Shown here piece after piece: positions 10,583 to 23,190 of a stretch of DNA of 64,000 bases. Both the position numbers and the translations under genes were made by a program. This DNA comes from Zopfochytrium polystomum (Eukaryota > Chytridiomycota > Chytridiomycetes > Chytridiales > Chytridiaceae): positions 434,001 through 498,000 of the forward strand of contig JAIVFJ010000005.1 of NCBI GenBank assembly GCA_025765615.1, given 5' to 3'. The stretch's first letter is position 1. Every line of letters begins with the position of its first letter. The notes beneath the pieces were generated by a model. The model was not told the DNA's origin. It made no database searches and worked only from the letters and a program-made list of their open reading frames with translations.

Positions 10583-12807
10583 CTAATCGGAAGGACCAAT
10601 CATCTTTTCAGGACGAACGTACTCATCGAACTGCTCAGGAGTCAAGAGACCTAGAGACACCGTCGCATCCTTAAGAGACGTGCCCTCTTTGTGAGCTTTC
10701 TTTGCCGCTTTGGCCGCGTCTAGGTGGGCCATTAGAGTTCGGTGCTGGCAACAAAACAGAAAAAGAACACCTACTATCGTAGCCGATGTAAGGGTTCAGG
10801 GCAGTGACGAGCATAAGGGACTCCTTGAGGATGGACTCGATACGAGGAATATTAGGTTGGATGCCCACGACGCAGTTGTCGGTGAAGGAAATGGAGGCAT
10901 CAGCAATGAGGCGAATAGAGTGGAGGAGGTTCCGAATCAAGACAGGCTTGAAAACATTTAGTTCAAAGTGGCCTTGCGCACCGGCAACAGAGATGGCAGT
11001 GTGGTTTCCCATGACTTGCGCGCAAACCATCGTCATTGCCTCTGATTGGGTGGGATTGACCTGCAGTCGAGTCATTGAGCAAATTTATGCATCACTTGCG
11101 CGAACCTTTCCAGGCATGATAGAAGACCCCGGCTCATTCTCCGGCAGAAGAAGCTCCCCAAGACCGCACCGTGGGCCTGACCCCAAAAGCCGAACGTCGT
11201 TTGCAATTTTATTCAAGGACACTGCCAGCACATTCAGAGCACCACTAGCTTCGACGATGGCGTCGTGGGCTGCGAGAGCTTCAAACTTTGGGAAAAGAAT
11301 CAGAAACATGCTTATAGGGTTTAATATACATGCCTTATTTGGGGCCGTTCTGAAGGGCAGGCCTGTTAGTTCCGCCAACTTGGATGCGAATTTCACGTCA
11401 AAACCTTTTTTTGTGTTCAAGCCCTATATTCAAAGAAAATTTTTCAGGAATTTAGAGCTCCTCCACCAGAAACTTACAGTTCCCACAGCAGTTCCCCCCT
11501 GAGCCAAATTGTACAGCCGAGGAAGCGTAGCCTCAACGCGCTCGATTCCGTAAGAAATTTGTTGCGCATAACTGAGGACAACATAAGCGTGTTTTGCAGT
11601 CTAGAAAGCGCACTTACCCCGAAAACTCTTGGCCTAATGTAAGTGGGGTTGCATCTTGGAGATGCGTCCGCCCTATCTTGATTATACTTTCAAAAGATTT
11701 CGCCTTGTCCAAAAGAGCTCCATGCAGTTTCTTGAGGGCTGGGATGAGTCGGGTGTGAATCTCGATGACGGCGGAAACGTGCATAGCTGTTGGAAAGCTG
11801 AAGAAGGACTTCGTCACTAGACTACTTTCCTCTGTGAGAACTCTTACGTGTCATTCGAGGATTGTCCCTTGTTGACTGGGTCATACATCAATAAATCATC
11901 TCGGTTTCGAAAAACGGCATATAAGTACCATGGTCGTTTGGGTGAACCGGATTTTTGCTTCCGAGTTTTCCACCCAAAATTTCTATGCCGCGATTTGAAA
12001 TAACTTCATTGGCGTTCATGTTGCTCTGGGTTCCAGAGCCGGTCTGCCATACCACCAACGGGAAGTGATCGTTCAGCTTGCCTTGAATTACCTGCAATAG
12101 CGTAAGCATGGTTGGGTCAGAGGCAGATGTTTGCACCTCATCGGCGGCCTGCACGATGGCTCCGCCAACATTTTTCTCAAGGCCGGTCTCCATGTTGATC
12201 AGAGCAGCTGCTTTCTTAATGTAACCGAAGGCTTTGATAACGGGTTCAGGCATTCGTTCGGTCGCGCCGCCAATGTTGAAGTTTTGAAGTGATCTGCGAA
12301 GTTTGCAGACGGATTACGCATCACCGCAGAACGGCGGGCAATCGAGATGCGGACACACAACCGACATACCTCTGTGTCTGGGCTCCCCAGTAGCGGTCTG
12401 CAGGCACTTCCAACTCCCCGAACGTATCGCGCTCCTTGCGGTGGCCCTGTAATGTAAAGTGTGGCCGTCAGTCACCACTGAGCTTAACTCGTAGTGCCAC
12501 GTGGACTGGACAAGCCTACCGAGCCGTTGGAAAGCAAGCGGGCCTGGGCGAGTGATCATGGAATAGAAGTGAGTTGGTGTGAGCCAAATAGCCACAAGGT
12601 CGCGTGAAACGTGATGTGGTTTGCGACGTGGTGCGGCGAGGCCAGTTGTGCCCGCCGCAGCCGCTGCTGGTGCAAGGCCCCGTCACGATGCCGCTGGTAC
12701 GCAAAGCGGGGAAAGGGAAACAAGCAACCTACGCTCAGGCCCCCAACGCGCGATGTCCTCGCGGTGATCAGCGTGGCAGCCGCAGATGCTCGCATCATGG
12801 AGGCCAT
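10583..12807 (-). CDS. FUM1: Fumarate hydratase (class II fumarase), mitochondrial
   Basis: TCA-cycle enzyme converting fumarate to L-malate. Ten exons (12807-12733, 12446-12370, 12293-11929, 11875-11848, 11797-11618, 11571-11478, 11423-11334, 11285-11106, 11060-10775, 10719-10583) keep phase and give 503 residues. Exon 1 encodes a basic, Ser/Ala/Thr-rich mitochondrial presequence ([20 protein letters not shown]). Then come [60 protein letters not shown] and the signature loop [13 protein letters not shown] with the catalytic serine. It ends GPSD. Exon 4 is only 28 nt. Intron 7 (11286-11333) is GC-AG. The first intron is 286 nt, long for this window, and has an in-frame TGA just before exon 2, so no alternative cytosolic start is visible there. 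Confidence 0.94.
11286..11333 (-). other. GC-AG intron in fumarase
   Basis: On the minus strand the exon ends with the Lys codon of TAPNK, the intron begins gcatgt and ends cccaaag, and the next exon resumes FEALAAHDA. That is the invariant [13 protein letters not shown] block of fumarases, so the 48-nt boundaries are firm. Confidence 0.8.
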
Positions 12808-14418
12808 CGTTTCTCGGTCGTTCCTCCTTCTCCACCAGAAAAAAAGCGAATAAAACGGCAAGCCCCTTTTTTCCATTTTTTCCTTTTTCTTCCATGTGCA
12901 GAAGTGAGATCCCGCCCAACAACAACACAAAAAAAAAAAAAAAAAAAAAAAAAAAGCAAAACAAAAGCAAGGAAAAAAAAAAGAGGGGACAAAAAAAAAA
13001 AAGGAAACAAATTCAAAAAGTTCAATGGGTGAGGAACGCCACTGGCGCCACCTGTGGCTGCATTCACTGTGTTGCAGAAAGGAGGACCGCGATCGTGGCC
13101 CGCATACCCCGGCAACGGCAGCGACAGCGGTGGTCGGTGGCCGCTCACACTCGCCCTTCCCCCGCCTGAGGGTTCAAACGTGCCCGCTGTCCTCGGTCCT
13201 GCTGTTGTGAGAGAGAGTTGTGTGAGCACAATAGCAATGCAATTCAGTCCGTTCAACCGCCGGTTCATCAAAACTTTCTCAGAGGACTAATTGAGTGACT
13301 ACCAGAACTGGATTATTTGACATGGAGCAAAATTCATAATCCGACGGTGTTAATCAAAAAGAAAAGGCCAGGAAACAGTCTCAACACACGGATCTTTGTT
13401 TTTGATCCACCAGAGTTTTTCAGTTTTCGGAGGTCACCCTGGATATTGTGGTTCGAAATTTCTGGAAGGCAAGAATCTTTGTCTTTCAAGACATTGCAGG
13501 AACAGCAAGGTGTTTGGAACAGAAAATTTGTGCTTGCTGGCCTTTTGTGTTCTTGTGGGTTTTTTTTGTGTGTGCTGCTGCGCCGCTCTGAAGTGCGTGC
13601 GGTATGTGAGGTTTGTGCGGTGTGCGTGTGGTTCATCACCAACTGATGATAAAAATGGCGGAGAAGGAACAAGCTCTTAATGGGCAGGAAATCTCTGCAG
13701 GATTGGACCAAAGCCAATAGTCCAGAGCTTGATCGGTGTGCTACTGCCTTGAAGGAAGCTCGGCAACCCGTCAACTCCAAAAATATCACCCACTCCATCA
13801 TCAGTGCCAAGTTGGCTGGTGTGTCATTCTCTTTTCATCCAGACGCAATGAGTCAAACCTGATTGCTCCTCAAACAGAGTGGAAGGATCTTTACAGCGTT
13901 CAAAAAGCTTCACAAGATATGAAGGGACTGCAAGCCGTGTGATCAGCAGCCGCCGCTGGGCCTGGCGGGAAGTCATGGATCTTGATTTGAAATTACGGAG
14001 GACGGCAGATCTCTCCACCCCTGTCACTTTGCATGTTTAGTGCAAGCACCATCATCAGGCTTCACAGCCCAAGTGCTTCGATCGAAAGTGCTCAACAAGG
14101 TTGAGACTGGCTTCACTCTGTTTGTGAAGAGCAAGTACTGTTCCCTGAGGATTTCGATGTGTTCCGCACGGAGCACCTTGTCAGCAGCGATATTGGAAGG
14201 GTCGACTCAGGCCCTGGAGGAAGCCTTTTGCACCGCTCGCAAGGCTCTGATTGGTGGATGGTGGTTTCAGCAAAAACTGAGAAAAAAAAATTTCTTTTGT
14301 CTGCTGTCACTGCCCTTCTTCAGGAGGAGAAATGAATGAAGGTGCAACTACCACATCCACGTCACCTACACTACAACATACCACCCACAGATTTGAAATC
14401 ATTTATTGATGACACAAA
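12808..14418. other. Intergenic with homopolymers, no gene recognised
   Basis: It contains a long A-rich tract (12929-13020) and GC-rich DNA upstream of fumarase. From about 13300 AT-richer sequence leads into the transposon gene. A stretch at 13455-13485 (ggaaggcaagaatcttt) resembles, inverted, 19550-19580, and may be a subterminal repeat of the transposon. No long terminal inverted repeat was found by eye. Confidence 0.35.
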
Positions 14419-17400
14419 TCATTGATTCAACATGTAATGCTGAACATTCGTAACATCACCCAAAGCTGCTTGGTGTGGAAGGATTTGCACTTCCTCCCTG
14501 GCTTCCATCGATTCACATACCATGCTGTCTGAGTGTTCTACAGGGTCAGATGCAGAGGCGCAAACTGGGAAAATCGTTCCCAGCCTGCTGCTCGTTGCTG
14601 GAATTGCAGTCAATTCAGCAGCTTTTCCTCGTGCTTTGCTAATGCTTTGAGGTGTTGGAATTGGCATCAAGTATGGACTGTATCGCATAGATTTTGTCTG
14701 CTTGTTAATCTGCTTGTTACTTGGTATGGATTTTTGAGCTGGGTCATTCCATGAAGAGATCTCCTTTTCGGACGTTCGATCCAGGTAGGTTTTTCCATTA
14801 GATGCCTTTGGTATTGCAAATCCTCTCTCTGCATGTGGCAGATGGATATACTTCTCTGCCACAAGAACGGATCTTAAAGTGGCATTGACTTGCTCTGCAT
14901 TGGATTTATCATTCCTTCCTCTTCCACCTGATCTATCCTTTTCCCGAATCCTGCTAAAACACTGCTCAACAGGGTTTGTTCCCAAGCTCCGTGTGTTCAA
15001 GATCAGATGAGCTACAGTTTTTCTTGCAATAGCTTTCAATGTTACATTGTTGTTGATTGGGATCTGCTGCAGATTTCGGAATAGTGCTATCAATGCAGTT
15101 GCATTCATAAGAACGCCCCAAAGAACTTCGCTGTTAAGTCCTGAAAAGTGAGACTTTGTAGCAGTATGAACTTGAGATAGCTCTGAGCCTAACTTGCTCA
15201 TGAAGTAGTCAATAATCAACTGGCATTTGGCCATACAGTCGTCATCTGAAAGTCCACAAGTATCAAAAGCATCATAGAAGCCTCTGATCACACTAGCAAA
15301 CTCTGCCTCCTTTACAAAACCAAGTTGTCGAAGTTTGTTCTCCACCTTTTCTGAAAAAGCAAGTCTGCCTTGCTCAACATCCATGGCGTCACGTTTCCAC
15401 CAGGCTTTTGGCAACAGAGTCTCACCATCAGCAGAATCTATCACTCTCTGCCACGCAGATGGATCCAATCCAACAAATTTGCACTCCAGCTTCAGAAAGT
15501 TCCTCACAAGCCTTTTGCATGCAAGATGAGACATGTCTTCAAAAAATGTGAGTAAGTGACAGCCTGTTAAATCAAAACGGTTTTTCAAAGGAATGTTTAT
15601 CGCTTTTCGGATATCTTGCTGTGGAAATTTCTCAACTTCAATCTCAGTAGCTTTTGCATCCAGGAAATCATTTCTCAAGTCTTTCCACACTTCAGGCATT
15701 TTGACAAGCTGTCCCAAAATTTGTGGAATGTTCATAAAATGAATAAGCATTGAATAATCTGTAAGATGAGATATCCGCCTTCTTAAACCGATGCTGGAGT
15801 TTGCTCTCTGGCTTATTTCTGCAGGCACTGATGCTAGGATGGACTCAGCAAAGGAGGCTTGTTGTGACTCGTAGTCTCTTCTCTTTGCAATGGCCTTCAC
15901 ATGCTGCCCTACAGCCCACTTTTTCACCATCCAGTCTGCTTGCAAGTTTAGGCAATGTAGAGTCCAAATTGTGGACTCTAGGTATTCCGCGGCTTGACCA
16001 CAAATCACTCTGAATGAATTCTCACTCTGCTTTTCACTTCGCAGAGCAGACTTCAGAGCCTTTTGGGATGCTGTCTTCTGCCCATAAACTGCTGCTGCAG
16101 CGGCGTTTTGACACTGTATTCTGGCCAATTTTGCGTTTTTCAAAGTTTGCACTGCGTAGAAAAGCTCCACAAGAGGGCTGTTAAGCAGCTTATTCACCTC
16201 CTCCTGGAGCTGGAGGAACGGAGAGTGGCGCTCTGAATCATGCCAGCTGCGAATCTGAAGTGATGGAGGGCTCATTATGGTTTCATCCAAAATCAAATCG
16301 TCACCCACAGAGTAACCACAAGAAAACGCAAAGTACTGCCAAGTTGGTGAAAACGTTGTACGCTTCCAGATTTCTCGCATCTGAAGATCAGTTGGCAGTA
16401 TGGTGGCAAGTTTCCAATTTGAGGATGAATAGTACTTGACTGACGGAGCGCTAGGATTCAAAGGGTACAACATTGTTTCTAATGGCCTCTGTGCTGTAGA
16501 GCTTTCAGTTCCATAACTTGCATTACTTGAATTTTCACAATCGTTGTCGACCATCATTTGATCAGTTAAATTGGTTGTTCTGTGCTGAGTTCCATGACTT
16601 TCCAACATATCTGCTTCATGACTGACTCCTTTAAGCCCATTTGTTTGCAGAAGAAGGTCTCTTTCGAGAAAAGAAGAAATAGAGTTGTGTGCTGGTGGTG
16701 GTCGTTCTTCAGTGGCTTGGAGAAATGAAGGGGCGCTCTGAAGAATCATGCTGGCAATTGATTTCATTCGGCAACCTTGTGGTAAACCCTTCAGTAGCTT
16801 CAGTTGGTTGTCATATGCAGCATGGGCCATCCTCGAAACAGCAAGAAATGATGTTGGTGTATGTTTCCCATATGGAAAATGAGCAAGCTGAGCAAGCTGT
16901 GCAGTTGCACCATCAGTTGTCCAAGACGTTACAGGAATTCCTCTGGCACCCATGAATTCTGAAACTTGGATCAATCGTTGTCGACACATATCAACCGAAG
17001 AGGTACTTGTCAGGTGAGTACTGCAAATTGATGACCTCGTATTAAGAGTGTCTGTCAGAGTCACTGCAGTGAGATGATGTGCTTCATCTGTCAGAGCAGC
17101 CTCAATTTCAACAATGCCCTTGGTCAACACTGAAATGAGTGATCGCAGCCACACTCTCTGGTCCAGAGTGAAAATGTCTGCTGAATCGAATCTCAAATGA
17201 TCATGTCTGAAACTATCTGCTGTTATTATGCCATGCTTTACTTCAACATTTCTGCATTCATCTCTCAATGACAAAGGTGCAGACAATCCTAAGATTGCTG
17301 GATGGCTAATCTTCAACAGAGACTTCAACCGCTTCAGTCTATGGCTTCTAACATTCAATGTCTTCGATTGAGCAGCTGTTGCAACAGCAGCTGACTCAGA

Positions 17401-19045
17401 TTTCTGGCGTTTCAAAACTGTCTTGTTGATGCTTTGCTGGGTCTTCTGGAATGCTTTCAAATCTTCATTGTGAGCAAGTTGAACTCGCTTCACCGCTCGT
17501 AGAGCAAGTCTGGAGATTTCTGTAACATGCAATAGAATTTCCCTCCAACCGAAGAGCTGAAAACCATCATCTGGAGCTTGAAGATATGTCATACATTCCA
17601 TGCTTTGGCATATCAATTTTCGCAAGAACTATGTTTTTACTTAGAACTGAAAGAAGGCAAGTGCGAAATTACCTTTTCACAGTCCTTCGTTTGTTTGTTT
17701 CTTCGCCAGGTATTTTTTTCACTTGAGATCTCTGCTGCACCAAGAAATCTCCCCTTAGACAGGCTGAATGTCACAGGAACAGGTGCACCAATCGACATAT
17801 CATCCAGTGCTGCAACGAGAGTTACATCAACAGGAACAGTGCCAATGAGGTCAGCTGTAGCAGAATATATCGAAGCAGCTCTCCCCAAACTGAATCCAGG
17901 CTCTGCAGTGCGCTCCTTTTGACTAATCCTTTCACAGATGGACCTGGGAGAAGGTATCATAAGGTCCCCATTGAAACGAGATGGATGGAACTGAGGAAGG
18001 TCAACATCATTGCTGTCCAGAGCATTCTCATCAAATCCAGAACCTCGGAGTGCGTCAATCGACTTCCTACTCTCACGAGAGCTTGAATACAAATAGATGA
18101 ACTTTGACCAAATAACTTCAGAAAAAAGTTTTGCTGAAGCTTGTCCACACAGATTTTTGAGCATATACATCTACATTTGCGAACACACAAAGTGGTACTG
18201 GAATTGATTCAAATCAAGATACCCTGAAGAGATTGCCTTCACAGCAAGCAGCACTAAGTCTTGAGCTTCCTGAGCACGAATTTTTGGCAGAACTTCTGAC
18301 CCATACAAGTCAAGCAACTGAGATGTTTGTGAGCAGTAATAGAGAGAATGAACAAATCAACCTTTTGAACCGATGGTTCTTTTAAGTGCCATTTCTCACA
18401 TTTGGACATCCACTTTCTCACTTCATTCTTCAAGGTTTTCACTTCCTGTGTCCGAGTTCTTAAATCCTTGACAAGAGAATCTCTAGAACGTCTCTCAAAA
18501 TTTGTTGGCTTTACACAGGGAACATGCACAAAGGTATTCTCCACAACATATGGGCGCTCGTGAGCGAATTGTGCAAGGGCGACAGCAAGTTTTGTGACTT
18601 CTTCTCCTCCAGCCAGTAGAGCAGTCATGAAGCTGTCACGATACTGCCCAAGGAGAAGCCATCGAATGCCATTCCGGGAAGCAGCCCACTGAAGTCCTTC
18701 GTCATAATCAGATTCTCCAAACACACGTGTGAGAATGATGTCCTTCGATCTATCAGCTGGTATACACAAACTTGAATCCTTCTTCAGAAAAGCTTTTCGG
18801 AATTCAGTCAAAAGAAAATACTCTCTTCCATTCCAATTTGGTGGTTCTAGGTCGTAATAGCGGTACTTCTCAAAATGAATCTCTACTTGAGAGAGAAAGT
18901 TTCTCCCATCATACACTAGACTGTGGCTGCTTGAGTCCAGAACAGGGCCCTTTATGCAGACCATAACATTTTGTTTTCGTTCGCTTCTGATTGATAGCAT
19001 TTGCATTGAACACTGCAAGGCGATCAGTGGAGGCTCGAAAAACAA
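14419..19045 (-). mobile_element. Large DNA transposase gene with P-element/THAP9-like motifs
   Basis: Three long open segments run down the minus strand: 19045-18254, 18170-17637 and 17625-14419 (1068 codons). The middle one has an N-terminal Pro-rich region, PSPRSICERISQKERTAEPGFS and then LVAALDDMSIGAPV, matching the first catalytic Asp block (DEMSI) of P-element transposases. The long segment has VTSWTTDGATAQL (second Asp with Gly). Near its end is TRSLGTNPVEQCFSRIREK followed by Gly- and Asn-rich sequence, like the C-terminal Asp/Glu RNase-H-fold block (QDPLE.FF..IR..GG.N). Together they encode roughly 1,500 residues. Introns probably join the segments; one fits near 17632-17668. In the natural frame between segments one and two a TAG occurs at 18171-18173, so the gene may be broken or need an intron there. 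An N-terminal THAP finger is not visible. The true start and termini are unknown. hAT or Kolobok relatives are alternatives. Confidence 0.55.
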
Positions 19046-20039
19046 AGCTCACCTTACCTCTCAGAGATATTGCGTAGACACTGTCCAATGATGGTTGAGT
19101 GTGTAACTGTGGGTTGTAGCAGAGATGAGATCAAGATCAGGGCAAATGGTGTGGGCTGGAGTGGCGGCAACGGGGTAATTTACTTCTCTCTCAGTTGGTT
19201 TGTGTATTTGCTGCGCAGCACCAGTTGTTTGCCACAATGATCGTGGCAGTGAGCGACAGCCAACATCGGTTGTCGGTGGGCAGGCGGGCCAACAAGAGCA
19301 TTTGTCAGTTTTTTTCCTCTTTTTACTATCACTGACTTTTTTTTCTCTTTCTTTTCTCATTTTTCTAATTGAAAATGGGGAATCGGTTTTCAAACCTGAA
19401 AAGTTGGGGCTTCCTCCGGGGCCTGGGGTCGATTGTCAACAACCCGTTCCTGTCGCGATTGCTCGCCTTGCAATCAGTTGCTAACAGTCTGTCAACTGAG
19501 CAGATCAAACCATTCAAAATTGTTCTGGAATTTCAGTGCTCCATTGATAGTCAAAAGATTTTTGCCTTCAAGTTTCATGAGGGATCCATTCTAGTACATT
19601 GAGCAGTTCAATGCTTTTGACTAGTCAATGATCAAAAGGCGGAAATTTAGCAGTTTTTCCCGATTTGTGCATCTTTCTGCAAACAAAAAGCATTTTTGTC
19701 AGTGCCAAAGTATATGCATGGCCTCCACGGTAATGAGTCGTGCCTGTTGGAAGGTCCAAAAATGGTTTTGGGGATAGATACTCTTTTCAGCTGAGGAACG
19801 ACATCGCCGAGCCCTTAACAACGCTATAGGAGACCGCAAGAATCGATGTTCCACTTCTATTTGTCAGTTTGAAACTGATTTAAAATGCCGGTCAAAGGAG
19901 CTAAAAATCTGATGATTTCAGCGGGTGGTAACACGTGACACCAACCAGTCGCTCTAAGCGCCAACGAGCGAAAGCCACCACTTCTCGCGGGTAGAATCCA
20001 AAAAGAGAAATCATGGAAGGAATGAACCACACAATAACC
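19046..20039. other. Intergenic between transposase and Argonaute
   Basis: A GT donor-like site at 19065-19070 (minus strand) suggests that the transposase gene has a further 5' exon hereabouts, but its frame could not be fixed. The rest has no recognisable protein or RNA gene. Confidence 0.35.
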
Positions 20040-23000
20040 TCACATATACCACATCACAGACGCTAGTTCGGCTTTAACAACGCCGTACTGCATGACACGG
20101 AACCCAGATGCCGTTGATTCGGCGCCCACTTCACTCCGGGCACTGAGGAAAGACGCACCTCCACCTCCGCGCGGCCCGCTGCGCGAAGCCAGGCTTGACA
20201 TGGAGGTTCGCTTTCCAATCATGCCTCCAGGGCCACCGACAACGACGCTCGGAGTGCCAGAGCTCGTGGGAACCCCTAGGAGACTATTGCTTGGACCACT
20301 CAAGGCAGACTTTCCAGCACCAATCACTCCAGGGAGGGCAGTGCTCCCAGCAACCACATTGCTTGTGCCGCCAAGTGAAATCGAAGATAAGGTCGACGCA
20401 AGAGCAGCTGCAGCTGATTGCCCACCAGGAGGAAGAACGCCATAGCTCCCGACTGAGCTACCTGCCAGCGAACTGCCCGCGATTGAGCTGCCACCCATTC
20501 CCCATTCAGACGATCCTTCGAACCAGCCTTCGCCGGTGGCATGAAAGCGTGCACGAGCGGCAACCAAATGTGCATAGTAGGCTGGAGGACAGACAGAGAC
20601 GGAACGAGTAGCGCGGCAATACAAATAGCATAAGCGATAGGTTAGCTCTTGCAAAGAGTCCGGCGAGAACCGATTCTCGTCGTGCAAAACATGGTAGTGA
20701 GTGGGCTTGGAAGTTCCTTGCAGTCCCGGATGAGAACATAGATAGAAATCGAACTCCGACGGGTGCGTGATGCCACTTTCAATGACAGTGCCTGGCAGAA
20801 CATTACCAGACCGATCAGAATCCTCCTTGCGGATGGGGAAGAAGCGGGCGTGGTGTCGCTTTTGTACTACGACGAACGTCAAAGTAGGTCTGTAACCTAT
20901 CTCCAAAGTGGAGCACGCCGTTCTGATTGCCTCGACTTCTGCTCGAAGGACGTCAGCGAACTGGCCCTCAGAAACACCATCACGGTAAAACAGGATCCGC
21001 TCCGGTTTTGCGCCACAAGTTTGATAGAATGTCTTCAGCAGTTCAACGGCCATACTGGCGAGGTCCTGAATTACTTCTTGCCTTCCTTTCTGCACTCTTA
21101 TGGCAGCCGCATAACGTGAGCACTGCGCATCCATGGACCCAACAAGAGCTGCGATAGACTGGTTCGACGCGGAACCGGGGGCGGGATGCTGACAGGAAAA
21201 AATTAGGAAAATTACTACTGAGTTACAATATACTCACCGTGACGTCCGCACCAAATACAATTGTTGGGCGTTCGCTAACAAACGGGAGCTGGGAGTTGGA
21301 GAGGAACGAGTTCATCCCGCCCAGCTTAACATTCATCTTCAGGCAAACGTTTGCGCAGTATTGGCGCTTCGCTGCGAACATGTGCTTTGCTTGAATGCAC
21401 TGCGTCGCGATACCAATCACTGTGTCGCTCACACGCTTTATTTCAGCGTACAAAGGAACTCCAGTATTCGGCAAAATGCAGACGATTATTTGAGGACGTT
21501 CGAGAAACGAGTTGCCAGCGACCATGTAGGCATCAATGAGCGTCTTCTCAATGTTGCCGTGCGGGTTCGCGTAAGAAATAGGCGGCTGACGATTCTGAAT
21601 GAAAACGCCGCATTCTTCGCACGTCTGCACCAGCAACGTTATGAATTTTTGAATGGCGCCGACCGGGTAGTCCTGCTCAGCACCGAAGGCTACGACTGAC
21701 CAAGATCGAATGCTAACGCCTTGTGCAACCATTTTGTCTCGAAGATTCCAAGCTCCTTCCCGCGGAGTTATGACGGGTTCCTTTGAAGCTGGATGGTACG
21801 ATATCGACGGGGCGGGAAGTACCCTTGCATTGACAATTGCCATTTCATGTCCAATCTGGACACCGAACTCTTTCAGGTACTCGTTGTCCCTCTGCTGGAG
21901 TATGGTGATACCGGCTGAGATTTTGTTGGATCGCACATGCGGGGGTTGGCATGTAAATTTGATCATCTCGGCAGTCTAGATCAAGAGAGATGAGCGTTAT
22001 GAGACATTCTAAGGGCTGCTCACCTGGCGCTCATTGAGTTTACGTAAGTGACGTTGACCCGGAATAACTTCGCACACCTCCATAGGTAGGTAGACCATCT
22101 TGCTTGGATCACCCACGATCAAACAAGGAAGGTGGGGAAAGTAAAGTGTGGTATTGTACTTCGTCGCGAAATAATTTGCGACTGACTCTTCAGTGCCAGA
22201 CTCTCCTTGCGAAAACATAGTTCTGTTTGCAGGTGTCGACGTCACCCGGGAGATGCGGTATTTACGTCGTACATGGCCACGGTGAGTGACAACAATTTTC
22301 AGTCCTTTTAAGGTTTTCTCGAGCTTAATCCGGTCTTTATCTGAAATTGCGCTGCGCAGGTCACTGGCACTTATTTTACCGAGCACCTTCGCAACAATAT
22401 CAACAACCGGACCTGAACGAGTCATCAGTTACATAGTATTGACCAACGAAACAAACCAGGTTGGTAGAAAGCGGTTGCTGACACGTCCAGGTTGATCAGC
22501 ATTTGAGACTGTGACGGTCGAAGACTTTGGTGGAATCCCTGCCACAACTGGGCACCATTCGCAATCGAGGCCGCCGAATCAGAGGTGTAAAAGCAGCGCC
22601 CCACAGTGGTGTACACCAGTGAAGGGCGGTGGCGTAGCAGGATGTCCAACGCCATGATCGCATCAAGAGGAGTTTCGCCTATGCGACCTTCCAAGAAGAG
22701 ACCAAGTCGCTGCATATTGATTTCACCAACTTTAATCAACACAAGCTTGAATTTCTTAGGGCCTCGTCTACGAAGAAAGCTAAGTATTTGTGCTTAACGA
22801 ACATCAGCTACAAACTTCTTTGTGGCAGGCTCATCGTCATCATAGTAATCTACAAGGAATTCCCCGGCATCGGCGATGAGGGGGAGCGGCCGAGAGGCGA
22901 AAATATTCTTGCGGCCATCGAAAACAGGGCGCACACCCCCGAGCTCGCCACTGAGCAAGGCTGGGAAAGCCTGTCAGTTACAGCGGGCACCAAAATGCCT

Positions 23001-23190
23001 TCTTACCTTCGTCTTCCCAAAGCTGATATACTCGACGGCTCTTGGCAGGAGGGACTTCAGGACTGATGGAGACCTCGTAGTGGTGGATGGGCAACTGAGG
23101 CAGGCTTTGGATCGGGAAGAAATTGGAACGGACTTGGATAAGCCGGCCGGAGGTGCCAAATCCAGGGCGCTGTGGGAATTGCCACGACAT
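20040..23190 (-). CDS. AGO: Argonaute protein with intact slicer tetrad
   Basis: Small-RNA-guided silencing effector. Six exons (23190-23007, 22960-22816, 22767-22457, 22412-22024, 21975-21238, 21188-20040) keep phase and give 971 residues. The order is N domain ([18 protein letters not shown] near residue 10; [15 protein letters not shown]), linker 1, PAZ ([10 protein letters not shown], then [16 protein letters not shown]), MID ([16 protein letters not shown] region), and PIWI from about 480. The DEDH residues are all seen: Asp in GADVTHP, Glu in GRQEVIQDL (about 626), Asp in [11 protein letters not shown] (about 658) and His in [13 protein letters not shown] (about 795). Cleavage activity is therefore plausible. 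Between residue about 806 and the last strand ([13 protein letters not shown]) lies a 130-145 residue Gly/Ser/Ala-rich insertion where Argonautes usually have a short loop. Introns are 44-49 nt. It is flanked by transposons on both sides. The start at 23190 places RPGFGT unusually close to the N-terminus; a short upstream exon is possible. Confidence 0.93.

Noticed and set aside
12314..12704. Minus-strand frames in fumarase intron 1 as alternative N-termini
   Set aside because: None joins in the fumarase frame; an in-frame TGA lies just before exon 2.
12928..12955. A-run near fumarase as evidence of a retrocopied gene
   Set aside because: Fumarase has nine introns and the A-run lies upstream of its start codon, so it is a simple homopolymer, not a retrotransposed tail.
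14533..16955. Several plus-strand frames across the transposase region
   Set aside because: All lie opposite the 1068-codon minus-strand segment and have no motif of their own.
22200..22230. A gap in the Argonaute PAZ domain suggesting a broken copy
   Set aside because: The six-exon model keeps phase throughout and both PAZ strands flank this point normally.
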